The translations under genes and the position numbers were made by a program. 64,000 bases of DNA, taken from the IMG/VR virus record IMGVR_UViG_3300046812_000287, positions 1-64,000 of that record; one strand, given 5' to 3'. This document shows positions 16,216-24,404 of this stretch, one piece after another; within the stretch, counting starts at the first letter, position 1; every line of letters starts with the position of its first letter. The DNA is from a virus. The notes beneath the pieces are model-generated. The model saw only the letters and a list, made by a program, of their open reading frames with translations. It made no database searches and was not told the origin of the DNA.

Positions 16216-16571
16216 AAACAGCCGCCGAGTTCCTGCGCGACGGCGCCGCGACCTTCGAGGGCCGCAACAAGGTCTATGGCAACAACTTTCTTAAAATCGG
16301 CCACGTAATGGCCGGTTTATTCCCGGCCGGAGTAGAGCTAAAGTCGGTGCAGGACTGGAACCGGATGCACATCCTGCTCCTCCAGATCGTAAAGCTGTCG
16401 CGTTATTGCAACAACTGGGAGACTGGTCATGCTGACTCGATCCACGACAACACTGTGTACAGCGCTATCCTTGAATCCATCGATGCCATGGGACCAGGAC
16501 CCGACGCCGCTCCGCCACCAGCATCGCATCTACGGCGACAACAGAGAAAGCGTGTTCGCGCTCATCGATGA
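16212..16571 (+). CDS. DUF6378-type phage protein with rewritten C-terminus
   Basis: Residues 1-95 (GRNKVYGNNFLKIGHVMAGLFPAGVELK, then MHILLLQIVKLSRYCNNW and HADSIHDNTVYSAILES) match a small phage family (DUF6378-like), whose members resemble nucleotide pyrophosphohydrolase-type helices. After about residue 93 the tail (GPGPDAAPPPASHLRRQQRKRVRAHR) is Pro/Arg-rich and unlike the family. That stretch is read through the start of the HNH gene in another frame. The overlap suggests that HNH insertion altered the original end. Confidence 0.65.
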   Translation: MKTAAEFLRDGAATFEGRNKVYGNNFLKIGHVMAGLFPAGVELKSVQDWNRMHILLLQIVKLSRYCNNWETGHADSIHDNTVYSAILESIDAMGPGPDAAPPPASHLRRQQRKRVRAHR

Positions 16572-16851
16572 AGAGGATTATCACTGGGCCGTGCAATGGT
16601 CCTGGGGGCCGAAGCTATCGCGCGGCGGCAGCAAAATTTACCTTTACCGTCATTCACGCGGCGTGAGCTACTATCTCCACAAGGAGATCATGAAGCGCAA
16701 TGAGCCTGAACCGCCATCCCCGGAGCATACGATAGCCGACCACCGCAACGGACAATCGCTCGACTGCCGCCGCGCCAACCTGCGCTGGGCGACGCCCAGC
16801 CAGAACAGCCTCAACATCAACGGGCGCTATGCCTACAACTTTTTGGTGTAA
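16483..16851 (+). CDS. HNH homing-type endonuclease
   Basis: The product from the ATG at 16483 is 122 residues. The C-terminal part has the HNH pattern: LHKEIMKR, TIADHRNGQSLDCRRANLRW and ATPSQNSLN. This is the 'DH.NG..lDnR..NLR..t..qN..N' motif of phage homing endonucleases. The N-terminal part (VFALIDEEDYHWAVQWSWGP) fits a substrate-binding strand region. It overlaps DUF6378 by 89 bases and has no strong ribosome-binding site. Such genes are mobile and often interrupt or abut other phage genes. Confidence 0.78.
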   Translation: MPWDQDPTPLRHQHRIYGDNRESVFALIDEEDYHWAVQWSWGPKLSRGGSKIYLYRHSRGVSYYLHKEIMKRNEPEPPSPEHTIADHRNGQSLDCRRANLRWATPSQNSLNINGRYAYNFLV

Positions 16852-16852
16852 G

Positions 16853-17032
16853 ATGCCTTACAACTACAAGCCTACCTATGAGCAACTTCTGGTTCATGCC
16901 GAGCACCACGACATAAAGCGGATGTTGATGGACATGTTCAAGAAAGACGGGGCCCACACGCTTCACGACGCAGTCAAGCGCCAGCGGCCACATAGGCTCG
17001 CACGAAAAATAGCGGAGATGTTAGCCAAATGA
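16853..17032 (+). CDS. Small basic helical protein, 59 residues
   Basis: The ATG at 16853 comes immediately after the HNH stop. The product (start MPYNYKPTYEQLLVHAEHHD) is basic, helical and His-rich, and ends RLARKIAEMLAK. The stop overlaps the next ATG. No family is recognised. Confidence 0.5.
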   Translation: MPYNYKPTYEQLLVHAEHHDIKRMLMDMFKKDGAHTLHDAVKRQRPHRLARKIAEMLAK

Positions 17033-17154
17033 CACTCCCTTTCGGCCTAAGCTGGCGAGCCTTCGCCCGGAGCTTCGTGGCGATGCACCCGTTCGCCGCC
17101 GGCTTCGTCTCCGGCGCAACATGCCTCCTGCTGCTCATAGGGATTCACCGATGA
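17029..17154 (+). CDS. Tiny membrane protein, 41 residues
   Basis: The start and stop both overlap neighbouring genes (AAATGA and CGATGA). A short amphipathic N-terminus with Trp and Arg is followed by a hydrophobic segment (PFAAGFVSGATCLLLLIGI) at about residues 21-39. It could be a small inner-membrane effector of early infection. No homologue is recognised. Confidence 0.5.
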   Translation: MTLPFGLSWRAFARSFVAMHPFAAGFVSGATCLLLLIGIHR

Positions 17155-17708
17155 TAGCACTCGTGTTCGACACCGAGACCACCGGCCTAACGAAGAATAG
17201 GACCGTCAAATTGGACCTCCAGCCGGAGATCATTGAGTTCACCGGCCTACTGGTCGACCTGAAAACAGGGAAGGCCAAGAAAACTCTTGACCTTCTAGTA
17301 AAACCCAGCAAGCCGCTCTCCGATACTCCGGCTTTCGGGGAGAAGAAGACCATCACCGATATCACCGGCATCACCAACGCGATGCTTATGGACGCGCAAT
17401 ATATGGATCAGCAATTTGACTCCATCGTCAAGTTGATTGAATCAAGCCCCGTCGTCATCGCTCACAACGCCAGCTTCGACAAGGAGATGATTGATATCGA
17501 GGCCCAGCGCTTGGGCCGCGTAGTAAAGTGGCCGCGAGTGATTTGCACGGTCGAGCAGACCCTGCACCTTAAGGGCCACCGCCTGACGATGACGAAGCTT
17601 TACCAGGAGCTGTTTGGGGAAGCTTTCGCGGGCGCTCACCGCTCGCGGGCGGACGTCGAGGCGCTGGTGCGTATCTGCGTGGAGCTATTCAAGAGGGGGA
17701 TCATTTGA
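17151..17708 (+). CDS. DnaQ-like 3'-5' exonuclease (proofreading)
   Basis: The 185-residue product has the DEDDh exonuclease motifs. Exo I is FDTETTGL (Asp7, Glu9). Exo II is AHNASFDKEM. Exo III is HRSRADVEALV, with catalytic His and Asp. It overlaps the polymerase gene by four bases, and the polymerase start TTG lies inside the junction. The two probably form a polymerase-exonuclease pair, as the alpha and epsilon subunits do in bacterial DNA polymerase III. Confidence 0.9.
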   Translation: MIALVFDTETTGLTKNRTVKLDLQPEIIEFTGLLVDLKTGKAKKTLDLLVKPSKPLSDTPAFGEKKTITDITGITNAMLMDAQYMDQQFDSIVKLIESSPVVIAHNASFDKEMIDIEAQRLGRVVKWPRVICTVEQTLHLKGHRLTMTKLYQELFGEAFAGAHRSRADVEALVRICVELFKRGII

Positions 17709-20572
17709 GAATAAGAACCGGCTTCTCATTCAAAGTCGCCGTGGGCCATCTCCCCGACGTCATCTCCCGGATGCAGGAGTTGAAATGGAAGGTCGCGCCC
17801 ATCAGCGACACTAACTCGACCTTTGGCTTCACGAAGTTCACCAAGCTGGCAAAGTCCGCTCAACTCCGTCCTATCTATGGGGTTGAGCTCAACGTAGCCA
17901 CCAATGTGGGCCACCGCCATTCGGTCTCCGACCGCTGGACATTCTTCGCTAAGTCTTCGCTCCGACCATTGCACGACCTAATCGGCCTCGCCACCCTTAA
18001 CGGCGATAAGGAGCCGGCGCTAACCTACAAGCAGGCCTTAGCCGCGAAGGACCTAATCAAGATCAGCGGCGAACGGGTGCAAATAGAAGAAATGGGGAAA
18101 CCAATGAAGGACTTCTTCATTGGTCTTTCCCCATCTCTCCCCAAAGGTCTCGCCTCCGCCGCCGCGAAGCGCGGCTTTAAGTTCTTGGCCGTCAGCGACA
18201 ACGTCTATCCGCGCCGGGAGGATGAAGAGTTCTATCGCATCACCCTAGGTCGCCGCGCATCGACCCAGACTTACCCGCAATGGATACTTTCGGACGCCGA
18301 ATGGCGCGAGGCGTGTAAATATATCGCGGACAAGCCCACGCTCGCCGCCGCCTTGCGTAATCGCGACGCGGCGATGGCTCAGTGCAAGGCGACCATGAAG
18401 AAGGCCACGCTGCTAAAGCCGAAGAAGCCCAAGACCTTGCGCGCCATGTGCGTGGACGGAGCTAAGAGAACAGGAGTTGATCTTTCAACTCCTGTTTATA
18501 AGGAACGTCTAGATCGCGAGCTAGCGCTGATCGAGGAAAAGAAGTTTGAGGACTATTTCTATGTCATCGCGGATATGGTCAACTGGGCGAAGGAGCGGAT
18601 GATAGTGGGTCCTGCGCGCGGCTCCTCTTGCGGGTCTCTGGTCTGCTATCTGCTAAACATCACGACCATCGACCCTATTCCTTACGGGTTGATCTTTGAA
18701 CGGTTTATCGACACCACCCGCACCGACTTGCCTGACATCGACATCGACTTTTCCGATCAGCGCAGGCAGATGGTGTTCGACTATGCCGAGAAGAAATATG
18801 GCGCCGATCACGTCGCCCGACTAGGAACGGTCGGAATGTTTAAGCCGCGCTCCGCTCTTAACGCAGTCGGCATGGCGCTCCAAATCCCAAGGTGGCAGGT
18901 CGAGAAGGTACTAGACGGCGTTATCGAGCGGAGTAGCGGCGACGCTCGCGCCATGTTGGCCCTAGAAGACACCATCAATGAAACGGACGCCGGCCGGAAG
19001 ATGCTGGCCGAGTTCCCGGAGGTTAAGATAGCCGGCCGGCTAGAGGGCCACCCGAACAACGCCAGCCAACACGCGGCCGGTATCGTCATCACTGAAGAGC
19101 CCGTGGTGGAGTATGTCGCCGTCAATAAGCGAACCCGCTCCGCGATGGTCGATAAGAAGGACGCTGAGGAGCTCAACCTGCTGAAGATCGACGCGCTGGG
19201 ACTTACGCAGCTGTCTATCTTCGAGCGCGCCTTGCAGTTTGTCGGGAAGCCCGACAAGTCCGGCTATTTGGAGACCTTGCCGCTAGACGATCCTGCCGCC
19301 TTTGAAGTGCTCAACAAGGGCCACTTCGCCGGCATCTTCCAATTTACCGGCGCCGCTCTCCAATCCCTTGCGAAGCAGGTAAAGATAGACAAGCTGGAGG
19401 ATATGGTAGCCATCACCGCGCTCGCGCGCCCCGGTCCCCTCGCGACGGGCGGAGCTAACTCCTGGGTGAAGCGGCGCAATGGAGCGGAGGAGGTCTCCAC
19501 CGTTCACCCGATGTTGACCGAGCTAACGAAGGACACCCAGGGCATCGTCATCTATCAGGAAACGGTGATGAACATCGTCCGCGAAATGGGAAAGTTTTCT
19601 TGGGAAGACACCAGCGCTATCCGTAAGGCTATGTCAGGCCGGCTGGGAGATGAATTCTTTGAGCGCTACCGCGTCAACTTTCTTAAGGGCGCCGCGACCC
19701 ACGGTATTGACGAAGACACCGCGGATCAAGTATGGCGTCACATCAACACGATGGGCTCTTGGGCCTTTAATAGGAGCCACGCCGTCGCCTACGGCATCGT
19801 TTCCTATTATTGTTGTTGGCTGAAGGCACACCACCCGATGGAGTTCGCGGCAGCGACGCTAGATGCGGAAGCCGACCCTACCAAGCAACTCACCTTGCTG
19901 CGTGAGCTAAAGAGCGAGGGCATCGACTACATCGCCTTCGACCTGGAGCACTCTACGGAGCGCTGGGCCATTAACGGAGACAAGCAATTGGTTGGCCCAC
20001 TCACATCTATAAAGGGCATCGGCCCAGCAGCTGTGATGGAGATATTAGACGCTCGCGCCTTGGGCAACCCTTTGCGCGAGGCACTAGCGAAGCGCCTCGC
20101 CACCGCTAAGACCAGTCTGGACACTCTCTATCCGATACGCGATAGGGTGAAGGTGCTATACCCCGACCTCTCAACAATCATTGAGTCCTCCGAGCCTCTT
20201 TCAGTAATCGACGTGCAGTGCGGGAACTTTGGACGATGGCAAAATGTCATCATCCTCGCGGTCGTCAAAAGGATAGCGCCGAGAGATGAGAATGATTCGG
20301 CCAATGTTCAAAAGCGCGAACAAGCCGGACGAAGGGGCCGGCTTAGCGGTCCGACGCAAGCGCTTAACTTATTCTTTCAGGATGACTCCGACGAAATATT
20401 CTGTAAGGTCGACCGCTTCCGGTTCGAGGAGCTGGGCCGCGCGGTGATAGAGCGCGGTCGCCCCGGCAAGTCGCTCTATGCCGTTCGAGGAACGGTGCCA
20501 CCGGACTTCCGCATGATTTCCATAAATAGCATCAAGTATCTGGGCGACTTAGAGGATGAGCAACAAACATGA
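17705..20572 (+). CDS. C-family DNA polymerase (DNA polymerase III alpha-like)
   Basis: The 955-residue protein starts at a TTG behind GAGGGGG. The palm contains GPARGSSCGSLVCYLL (302-317) and the catalytic PDIDIDF (343-349, Asp344/346/348). The third acid lies in LLKIDALGL (Asp496). RKAMSGR and FNRSHAVAYGIVSYYCCWLKAHHP are also as in the family. The N-terminal PHP domain is recognisable but degenerate: FSFKVAVG stands where the metal-binding HxH is expected, and ISDTNSTFGF where 'itDHg.m.g' is expected. A C-terminal OB-like region follows. It is shorter than bacterial DnaE (about 1160). Confidence 0.92.
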   Translation: MRIRTGFSFKVAVGHLPDVISRMQELKWKVAPISDTNSTFGFTKFTKLAKSAQLRPIYGVELNVATNVGHRHSVSDRWTFFAKSSLRPLHDLIGLATLNGDKEPALTYKQALAAKDLIKISGERVQIEEMGKPMKDFFIGLSPSLPKGLASAAAKRGFKFLAVSDNVYPRREDEEFYRITLGRRASTQTYPQWILSDAEWREACKYIADKPTLAAALRNRDAAMAQCKATMKKATLLKPKKPKTLRAMCVDGAKRTGVDLSTPVYKERLDRELALIEEKKFEDYFYVIADMVNWAKERMIVGPARGSSCGSLVCYLLNITTIDPIPYGLIFERFIDTTRTDLPDIDIDFSDQRRQMVFDYAEKKYGADHVARLGTVGMFKPRSALNAVGMALQIPRWQVEKVLDGVIERSSGDARAMLALEDTINETDAGRKMLAEFPEVKIAGRLEGHPNNASQHAAGIVITEEPVVEYVAVNKRTRSAMVDKKDAEELNLLKIDALGLTQLSIFERALQFVGKPDKSGYLETLPLDDPAAFEVLNKGHFAGIFQFTGAALQSLAKQVKIDKLEDMVAITALARPGPLATGGANSWVKRRNGAEEVSTVHPMLTELTKDTQGIVIYQETVMNIVREMGKFSWEDTSAIRKAMSGRLGDEFFERYRVNFLKGAATHGIDEDTADQVWRHINTMGSWAFNRSHAVAYGIVSYYCCWLKAHHPMEFAAATLDAEADPTKQLTLLRELKSEGIDYIAFDLEHSTERWAINGDKQLVGPLTSIKGIGPAAVMEILDARALGNPLREALAKRLATAKTSLDTLYPIRDRVKVLYPDLSTIIESSEPLSVIDVQCGNFGRWQNVIILAVVKRIAPRDENDSANVQKREQAGRRGRLSGPTQALNLFFQDDSDEIFCKVDRFRFEELGRAVIERGRPGKSLYAVRGTVPPDFRMISINSIKYLGDLEDEQQT

Positions 20573-20757
20573 GCGCCTACCCGTGCCCGATCTGCGGTGA
20601 GAAGTCCACGGTCCTCGCCACCCGCCTAGACCTGCGCAAGCGCCGGTGCCAGGGCTGCGCCCACGTTTTCTGGACCCAGGAGATGGAGGTTCCGAAGCCC
20701 AAGGGCAAGAGCCCGCTGACTGACAATCGAAACAAGTACGCAAGCGGGAGAAAATGA
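20569..20757 (+). CDS. NrdR-like zinc-ribbon protein, 62 residues
   Basis: It starts in the polymerase stop (ACATGA). Residues 5-39 hold CPICGEKSTVLATRLDLRKR followed by RCQGCAHVFWTQE. This spacing of CxxC...CxxC is like the N-terminal zinc ribbon of NrdR, which binds DNA at ribonucleotide reductase promoters. The ATP-cone of NrdR is absent, so it is probably a small DNA- or protein-binding zinc finger. The C-terminal tail is basic. Confidence 0.65.
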   Translation: MSAYPCPICGEKSTVLATRLDLRKRRCQGCAHVFWTQEMEVPKPKGKSPLTDNRNKYASGRK

Positions 20758-21029
20758 TGGAACACGGCCCCAGATGGACTATTCAGCATATGTGTAAAGA
20801 AAATTTCTTTCAATTTCACTTCCCGTTGAAGTCAGGTCCTGGGGATGTGCACTGCTACGCATGTGGCGCTCATTTAAACTTAAATTTCAGTCAAGAGAGC
20901 ATTGGCGCCATCAAATTAATAGCTAAAGAGCTTAGGGAGACTGCAAGTGTTAACAGCCAGTCAGTCGTGCCTGTTCGCGTGGCTACTTTAATTGAGTACG
21001 CTGATGCCATAGAAAAATTCTGCAAATGA
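20754..21029 (+). CDS. Small early protein with CxxC, 91 residues
   Basis: It begins with a double ATG (20754, 20757) overlapping the upstream stop. It has a CYACG motif near residues 34-38 and a Cys at residue 14, which may bind zinc. A helical C-terminus follows (AIKLIAKELRE and VATLIEYADAIEKFCK). The lower GC of this gene relative to its neighbours is visible. The function is unknown. Confidence 0.55.
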   Translation: MMEHGPRWTIQHMCKENFFQFHFPLKSGPGDVHCYACGAHLNLNFSQESIGAIKLIAKELRETASVNSQSVVPVRVATLIEYADAIEKFCK

Positions 21030-21445
21030 GTGACGGCGGCCTGCGTCAGCTGTTCGCCAAGCACCTGCCGGAGGTCCACTGGCAGGGGATCGAGACCGGT
21101 GGGACCGGGCGCGGCATCCCGGACCTCAATGGCTGCGTCGGGGGAGTAGAGTTCTGGATCGAGTGTAAGCTGACTGGAGCCTGGGCCGTTACCTTTGAGA
21201 TTGGCCAGGTCGCCTGGCTGGAGCGGCGGGCGCGTGCCGGGGGCCGAACCTTCGTCGCCGTCCGCCGTCACGCCCCGTCCGGACCTAGGCGAGGAGCGGC
21301 CATAGACGCGCTCTACCTTTACCCGGGCGTGGCCGCTAGGACCTTATCCGAGAAGGGCATGGCGGGCGCCCCGGCCCTGGGAATGTGGCCCGGAGGCCCC
21401 GCCCGCTGGGACTGGGATAGGGTCAGTCTTTACCTGACCAAGTGA
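21026..21445 (+). CDS. VRR-NUC / PD-(D/E)xK nuclease
   Basis: The 139-residue product contains the nuclease core: GTGRGIPDLNGCVGGVEFWI then ECKLTGAW. This is the G-x-PD...E-x-K pattern (Asp near residue 34, Glu and Lys of ECK near 47-49). It belongs to the VRR-NUC/Holliday-junction-resolvase-like group. It would process DNA branches during replication or recombination. The C-terminal half is Gly/Pro-rich. Confidence 0.8.
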   Translation: MSDGGLRQLFAKHLPEVHWQGIETGGTGRGIPDLNGCVGGVEFWIECKLTGAWAVTFEIGQVAWLERRARAGGRTFVAVRRHAPSGPRRGAAIDALYLYPGVAARTLSEKGMAGAPALGMWPGGPARWDWDRVSLYLTK

Positions 21446-21554
21446 TTGGTTTCATTGAATAATTAAATTTTCTTTCTTTTTATGTTTACTTTCCGATCAT
21501 GTTCCGGCATACTTCTTGTTGCGGGCGAGACGCGCCCGGACTCAGGAGTGGAAA
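21446..21554 (+). promoter_or_regulatory. AT-rich gap with promoter-like hexamers and a short hairpin
   Basis: After the nuclease stop there is an AT-rich stretch. It contains a possible -35/-10 pair, TTGAAT (21455-21460) and TTTTAT (21478-21483), 17 bases apart. A hairpin GGGCG-AGACG-CGCCC lies at 21523-21537. It ends in AGGAGTGGAAA before the next ATG. This may start a new early transcript. The promoter match is weak. Confidence 0.4.
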
Positions 21555-21902
21555 ATGTGGACTTCGACTTATTCTAATTATCAAGCCAGAAACAAGAACC
21601 GCGTTCACTTTAAGACCGCGCAGGACCGCGAAAATTTCGCAACCGACCTCCTAGAGATCATCACCGGCGAATATACCCTCTCCACCGGCGAGACGGTCCA
21701 GGGGAACGCCTTCAGCTACGTCATCCAGCATCTTAGGAATTATTCACGTAGCGGTCGCCGCTGGCGTTTGCCGGGACGTTTCTACGACCACGTCGAAGCT
21801 ATCGAGGAGGCCGGTTTCAAGGTCCTTCGCGGTCGCGGCCGACGCATCTACCACGGCGGCAAGTACGGTCTCGGCGTCGAGTGCGACGTAGTCACCATCT
21901 AA
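21555..21902 (+). CDS. Unknown early protein, 115 residues
   Basis: It starts behind AGGAGTGGAAA, a ribosome-binding block reused before several genes here. The product (start MWTSTYSNYQARNKNRVHFK) is basic and rich in Arg and Gly near its end (VLRGRGRRIYHGGKYGLGVE). It contains FSYVIQHLRNYSRSGRRWRLPG, a possible nucleic-acid-binding surface. No family is recognised. Confidence 0.6.
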   Translation: MWTSTYSNYQARNKNRVHFKTAQDRENFATDLLEIITGEYTLSTGETVQGNAFSYVIQHLRNYSRSGRRWRLPGRFYDHVEAIEEAGFKVLRGRGRRIYHGGKYGLGVECDVVTI

Positions 21903-21916
21903 AGTTGATATCGCAG

Positions 21917-21936
21917 GCCGGCTCCTCGGAGCCGGC
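21917..21936 (+). terminator. Strong hairpin before the UvrD-like gene
   Basis: The 20-base perfect hairpin has the stem GCCGGCTC / GAGCCGGC and the loop CTCG. It lies in the 65-base gap between two early genes. There is no T-tract, so it may be an RNA-stability or partial termination element rather than a classical intrinsic terminator. Confidence 0.4.
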
Positions 21937-21967
21937 TCACGATACCAACCCCCTGACGGAGTGGAAA

Positions 21968-23476
21968 ATGAACTGGTCGGAACAACAAGCCGCGTTCCTG
22001 TCCTGGTGCCGCACGGGCACCGGGTCCTGCGTCCTCGAAGCGGTCGCCGGCGCGGGCAAAACTACGGTCCTCCTCGAAGCCGCGAAGATCATCCGGGGCC
22101 AGGTCGCCATGATGGCCTACAACAAGAAGATAGCCGAGGAGCTCAAGACCAAGCTGGTGAAGCTTGGTATTGATTGGAAGAAGGCCCAGGCCGGCACCGT
22201 CCATTCCTTCGGCTTCAGCGCGTATCGTAAGGCGCGGCCGAACGTCAAGGTCGCCGAGCACAAGGTCGCGAACATCGTCGAGTGCATGTTGTTGCCGGCC
22301 CACCCGCTCGCGGTGTGGTCCGAGGCGGTCGTCACCCTGGTTAGCCTCGCGAAGCAGCGGGCGCTCGGCGTCGTCGGCTCGATGGACAGCTTCGACGAGT
22401 GGGCGGACATCGCGCAGCACTTCGACGTGTTCGACGAGGACGACGGGCCGGCGCCGCTGGCGGAGATAGTCCCGCTGTGCATCAAGGTCCTGCGCTCCTC
22501 TAACGAGGCGCTGGACGTTATCGACTTCGACGACATGGTGTACATGCCGCTGGTCCACCGGGTCAGGTTCTGGCAGTTTGACGTGGTGATGGTCGACGAG
22601 GCCCAGGACACCAACCCGGCGCGGCGCGCGCTGGTTCGCGCGCTGCTCAAGAAGGGCGGGCGGGTGATCGCCGTGGGCGACCGCCACCAGGCCATCTACG
22701 GCTTCACCGGCGCGGACGCCGACTCGCTCGACCTGATCGCGAAGGACTTCAGCTGCGTCCGGCTGCCGCTCACGATCACCTATCGCTGTCCGAAGGCCGT
22801 AGTGGCTTTTGCCCATCAGTGGGTCTCCCACATCGAGGCGGCGCCGTCCGCTCCGGAGGGCTCGGTCGCGAAGTCCACGATGGACGCCTTCCTGAAGCGC
22901 AACGACCTGGTGGCCGGGTCCGCCGTCCTGTCGCGGGTCACGAAGCCGCTGGTGGCGCTCGCGCTGACGCTGATCCGTCACCGCGTGGCGTGCCGAGTCG
23001 AGGGCCGCGACGTGGCCGCAGGCATCAAGAAGCTGATGACGCGATGGAAGGTGTCGAGCCTCGACGCGCTGGAGACCAAGTTGGAGAGTTACCTCGCGCG
23101 CGAGACCACAAAGCTCCTGGCCAAGAAGCAGGAGGCCCGGCTCCAGACGGTCGAGGACACGGTCGAGACCGTCCGTGTCATCATCGAGCAGTGCCGGGCT
23201 GAGAAGAAGTCGACCGTGGCCGACGCGGTCGCCTACGTCGACTCCCTGTTCGCGGACAACGTCTCCGACGTCCTGGTCCTCTCGACCATCCACAAGTCGA
23301 AGGGCCGCGAGTGGGGCCGGGTGTTCTGGCTGGACCGCGCGAATACCTGCCCGTCGAAGTGGGCGCGCCAGGAGTGGCAGGTTGAGCAGGAACGCAACAT
23401 CTGCTACGTCGCCGCGACCCGCGCCCAGGAGGAGTTGATCGAGTTGGATGCCGCTACTATCAGGAGGGCTGCGTGA
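21968..23476 (+). CDS. UvrD/PcrA-like superfamily 1 DNA helicase
   Basis: The ATG at 21968 follows CGGAGTGGAAA and gives 502 residues. Motifs are Walker A AVAGAGKTT (25-33), motif Ia-like VAMMAYNKKIAEEL, motif II VDEAQDTN (209-216) and motif III VGDRHQAIYGFTGA. Motif IV is LTITYRCP, motif V TIHKSKGREW and motif VI YVAATRAQEEL. This is a complete SF1A helicase set, somewhat shorter than UvrD (about 720). It would unwind DNA with 3'-5' polarity during replication or recombination. Confidence 0.92.
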   Translation: MNWSEQQAAFLSWCRTGTGSCVLEAVAGAGKTTVLLEAAKIIRGQVAMMAYNKKIAEELKTKLVKLGIDWKKAQAGTVHSFGFSAYRKARPNVKVAEHKVANIVECMLLPAHPLAVWSEAVVTLVSLAKQRALGVVGSMDSFDEWADIAQHFDVFDEDDGPAPLAEIVPLCIKVLRSSNEALDVIDFDDMVYMPLVHRVRFWQFDVVMVDEAQDTNPARRALVRALLKKGGRVIAVGDRHQAIYGFTGADADSLDLIAKDFSCVRLPLTITYRCPKAVVAFAHQWVSHIEAAPSAPEGSVAKSTMDAFLKRNDLVAGSAVLSRVTKPLVALALTLIRHRVACRVEGRDVAAGIKKLMTRWKVSSLDALETKLESYLARETTKLLAKKQEARLQTVEDTVETVRVIIEQCRAEKKSTVADAVAYVDSLFADNVSDVLVLSTIHKSKGREWGRVFWLDRANTCPSKWARQEWQVEQERNICYVAATRAQEELIELDAATIRRAA

Positions 23477-23718
23477 TGACCATAGTTTTTGCAGGAAGAG
23501 ATGGCGTGCAAACCTACCGCGCGATCGCGCTCAAGCACGGCCTCCGGCTCTACGCCAAGACGGGGCTGAGGCCGAACCGGATGTGGACGCCAAGCGCCAT
23601 GCTGTTGGCTGCGGCCGAATTCACAGGAAAGAAGTACCGACGCGGGGAATATGAGCGTGCGGCTTCGGACCTGGGCGCCTGGCTCGCTAACTTTGGAACA
23701 ACTGGAGATGAACGATGA
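23476..23718 (+). CDS. Small early protein, 80 residues
   Basis: The ATG overlaps the helicase stop (TGATG). The product (start MTIVFAGRDGVQTYRAIALK) is basic and contains HGLRLYAKTGLRPNRMWTPS. This phrase occurs in small phage proteins of unknown role that sit near helicases. No catalytic motif is seen. Confidence 0.55.
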   Translation: MTIVFAGRDGVQTYRAIALKHGLRLYAKTGLRPNRMWTPSAMLLAAAEFTGKKYRRGEYERAASDLGAWLANFGTTGDER

Positions 23719-23855
23719 CCAAGTCTGACCGAGTGACTACCATCCTCCGCTCCCGCCTTCGTGAGCGGGCGCGGAGGACCGAGGCTCTGGTGGCCGCCGC
23801 GCTGGTCGCGGCCAACGTGGCGATGGTCGCGGCCATCGTGATGGTGCTGTCGTGA
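23715..23855 (+). CDS. Small C-terminally anchored membrane protein, 46 residues
   Basis: Start and stop overlap the neighbouring genes. A very basic N-terminal half (ILRSRLRERARR) is followed by a hydrophobic Ala/Val helix (EALVAAALVAANVAMVAA and IVMVLS). This would give a tail-anchored or N-in topology. The family is not recognised. Confidence 0.5.
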   Translation: MTKSDRVTTILRSRLRERARRTEALVAAALVAANVAMVAAIVMVLS

Positions 23856-24052
23856 AGAGCGAGCTGAACCTTCCATGGAAGGTCGTTACCAACCACACCG
23901 GCAAGATAGCTATTGTCGACTGCACTAACGACGGGGTGAGCACGACCAGCGGTCGAGTCCTGAACCTTGCGCAAGGCAAGGACAGCAAGGGCCTGAGGAT
24001 CGCGCAGCACATATGTAACGTCGTGAATGCGTTTCATGGAGAAGTGACATGA
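23852..24052 (+). CDS. Small early protein, 66 residues
   Basis: It starts at a GTG overlapping the upstream TGA. The product (start MKSELNLPWKVVTNHTGKIA) resembles a short beta-hairpin fold, with an N-terminal 'LPW.v....g.i.IvD..' pattern common in small phage proteins of unknown function. A helix with two Cys residues (IAQHICNVVNAF) ends it. Confidence 0.5.
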   Translation: MKSELNLPWKVVTNHTGKIAIVDCTNDGVSTTSGRVLNLAQGKDSKGLRIAQHICNVVNAFHGEVT

Positions 24053-24237
24053 CACCAGACATCATAATTTTTATCGTGTCTGAGACCCTGAGCGACAAAT
24101 CAGAAGTCTTCAACGTCTTGATTGGTGACGTGAAGCTCGCGGCCGTCAGCGAGGACGAAGCCGGGAGGTTGGCGGAGGGCATCGCCTCGCTGATTAACGA
24201 CCACACTACGAATACAGCTGACGTGGTGTATGAATGA
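24049..24237 (+). CDS. Small early protein, 62 residues
   Basis: The ATG overlaps the upstream stop. It has beta-like starts (IIIFIVSETLSD) and an acidic helix (DEAGRLAEGIASLINDH). Its stop overlaps the next ATG. No family is recognised. Confidence 0.5.
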   Translation: MTPDIIIFIVSETLSDKSEVFNVLIGDVKLAAVSEDEAGRLAEGIASLINDHTTNTADVVYE

Positions 24238-24404
24238 CGCACCTCCACTGGCTCTACACCAAGGGCGCGAAGGCGCTGGAGGGCGTGACCGTCGCCATCG
24301 CGCTCTGCAGCAAGACCGAGCTGCGGGTCGGCGACGTAACGACCGACAAGTCGGACGCGACGTGCCCGCGCTGTCTCTCACTCTCTAAGGAGGATGTGAC
24401 ATGA
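24234..24404 (+). CDS. Small Cys-containing protein, 56 residues
   Basis: It begins MTHLHWLYTKGAKALEGVTV, overlapping the gene before and the gene after. A CPRC pair near residues 46-49 plus a Cys at 25 could form a small zinc site. This fits the tight chain of coupled small early genes. The function is unknown. Confidence 0.5.
   Translation: MTHLHWLYTKGAKALEGVTVAIALCSKTELRVGDVTTDKSDATCPRCLSLSKEDVT

Noticed and set aside
21917-21936. Classical intrinsic terminator
   Set aside because: The hairpin is strong but no T-tract follows and coupled early genes continue downstream.
21899-23293. Long minus-strand open frame of 464 residues opposite the UvrD-like helicase
   Set aside because: It is antisense to a gene with all SF1 helicase motifs, has biased Arg/Asp/Val composition and no motif; a GC-rich shadow frame.
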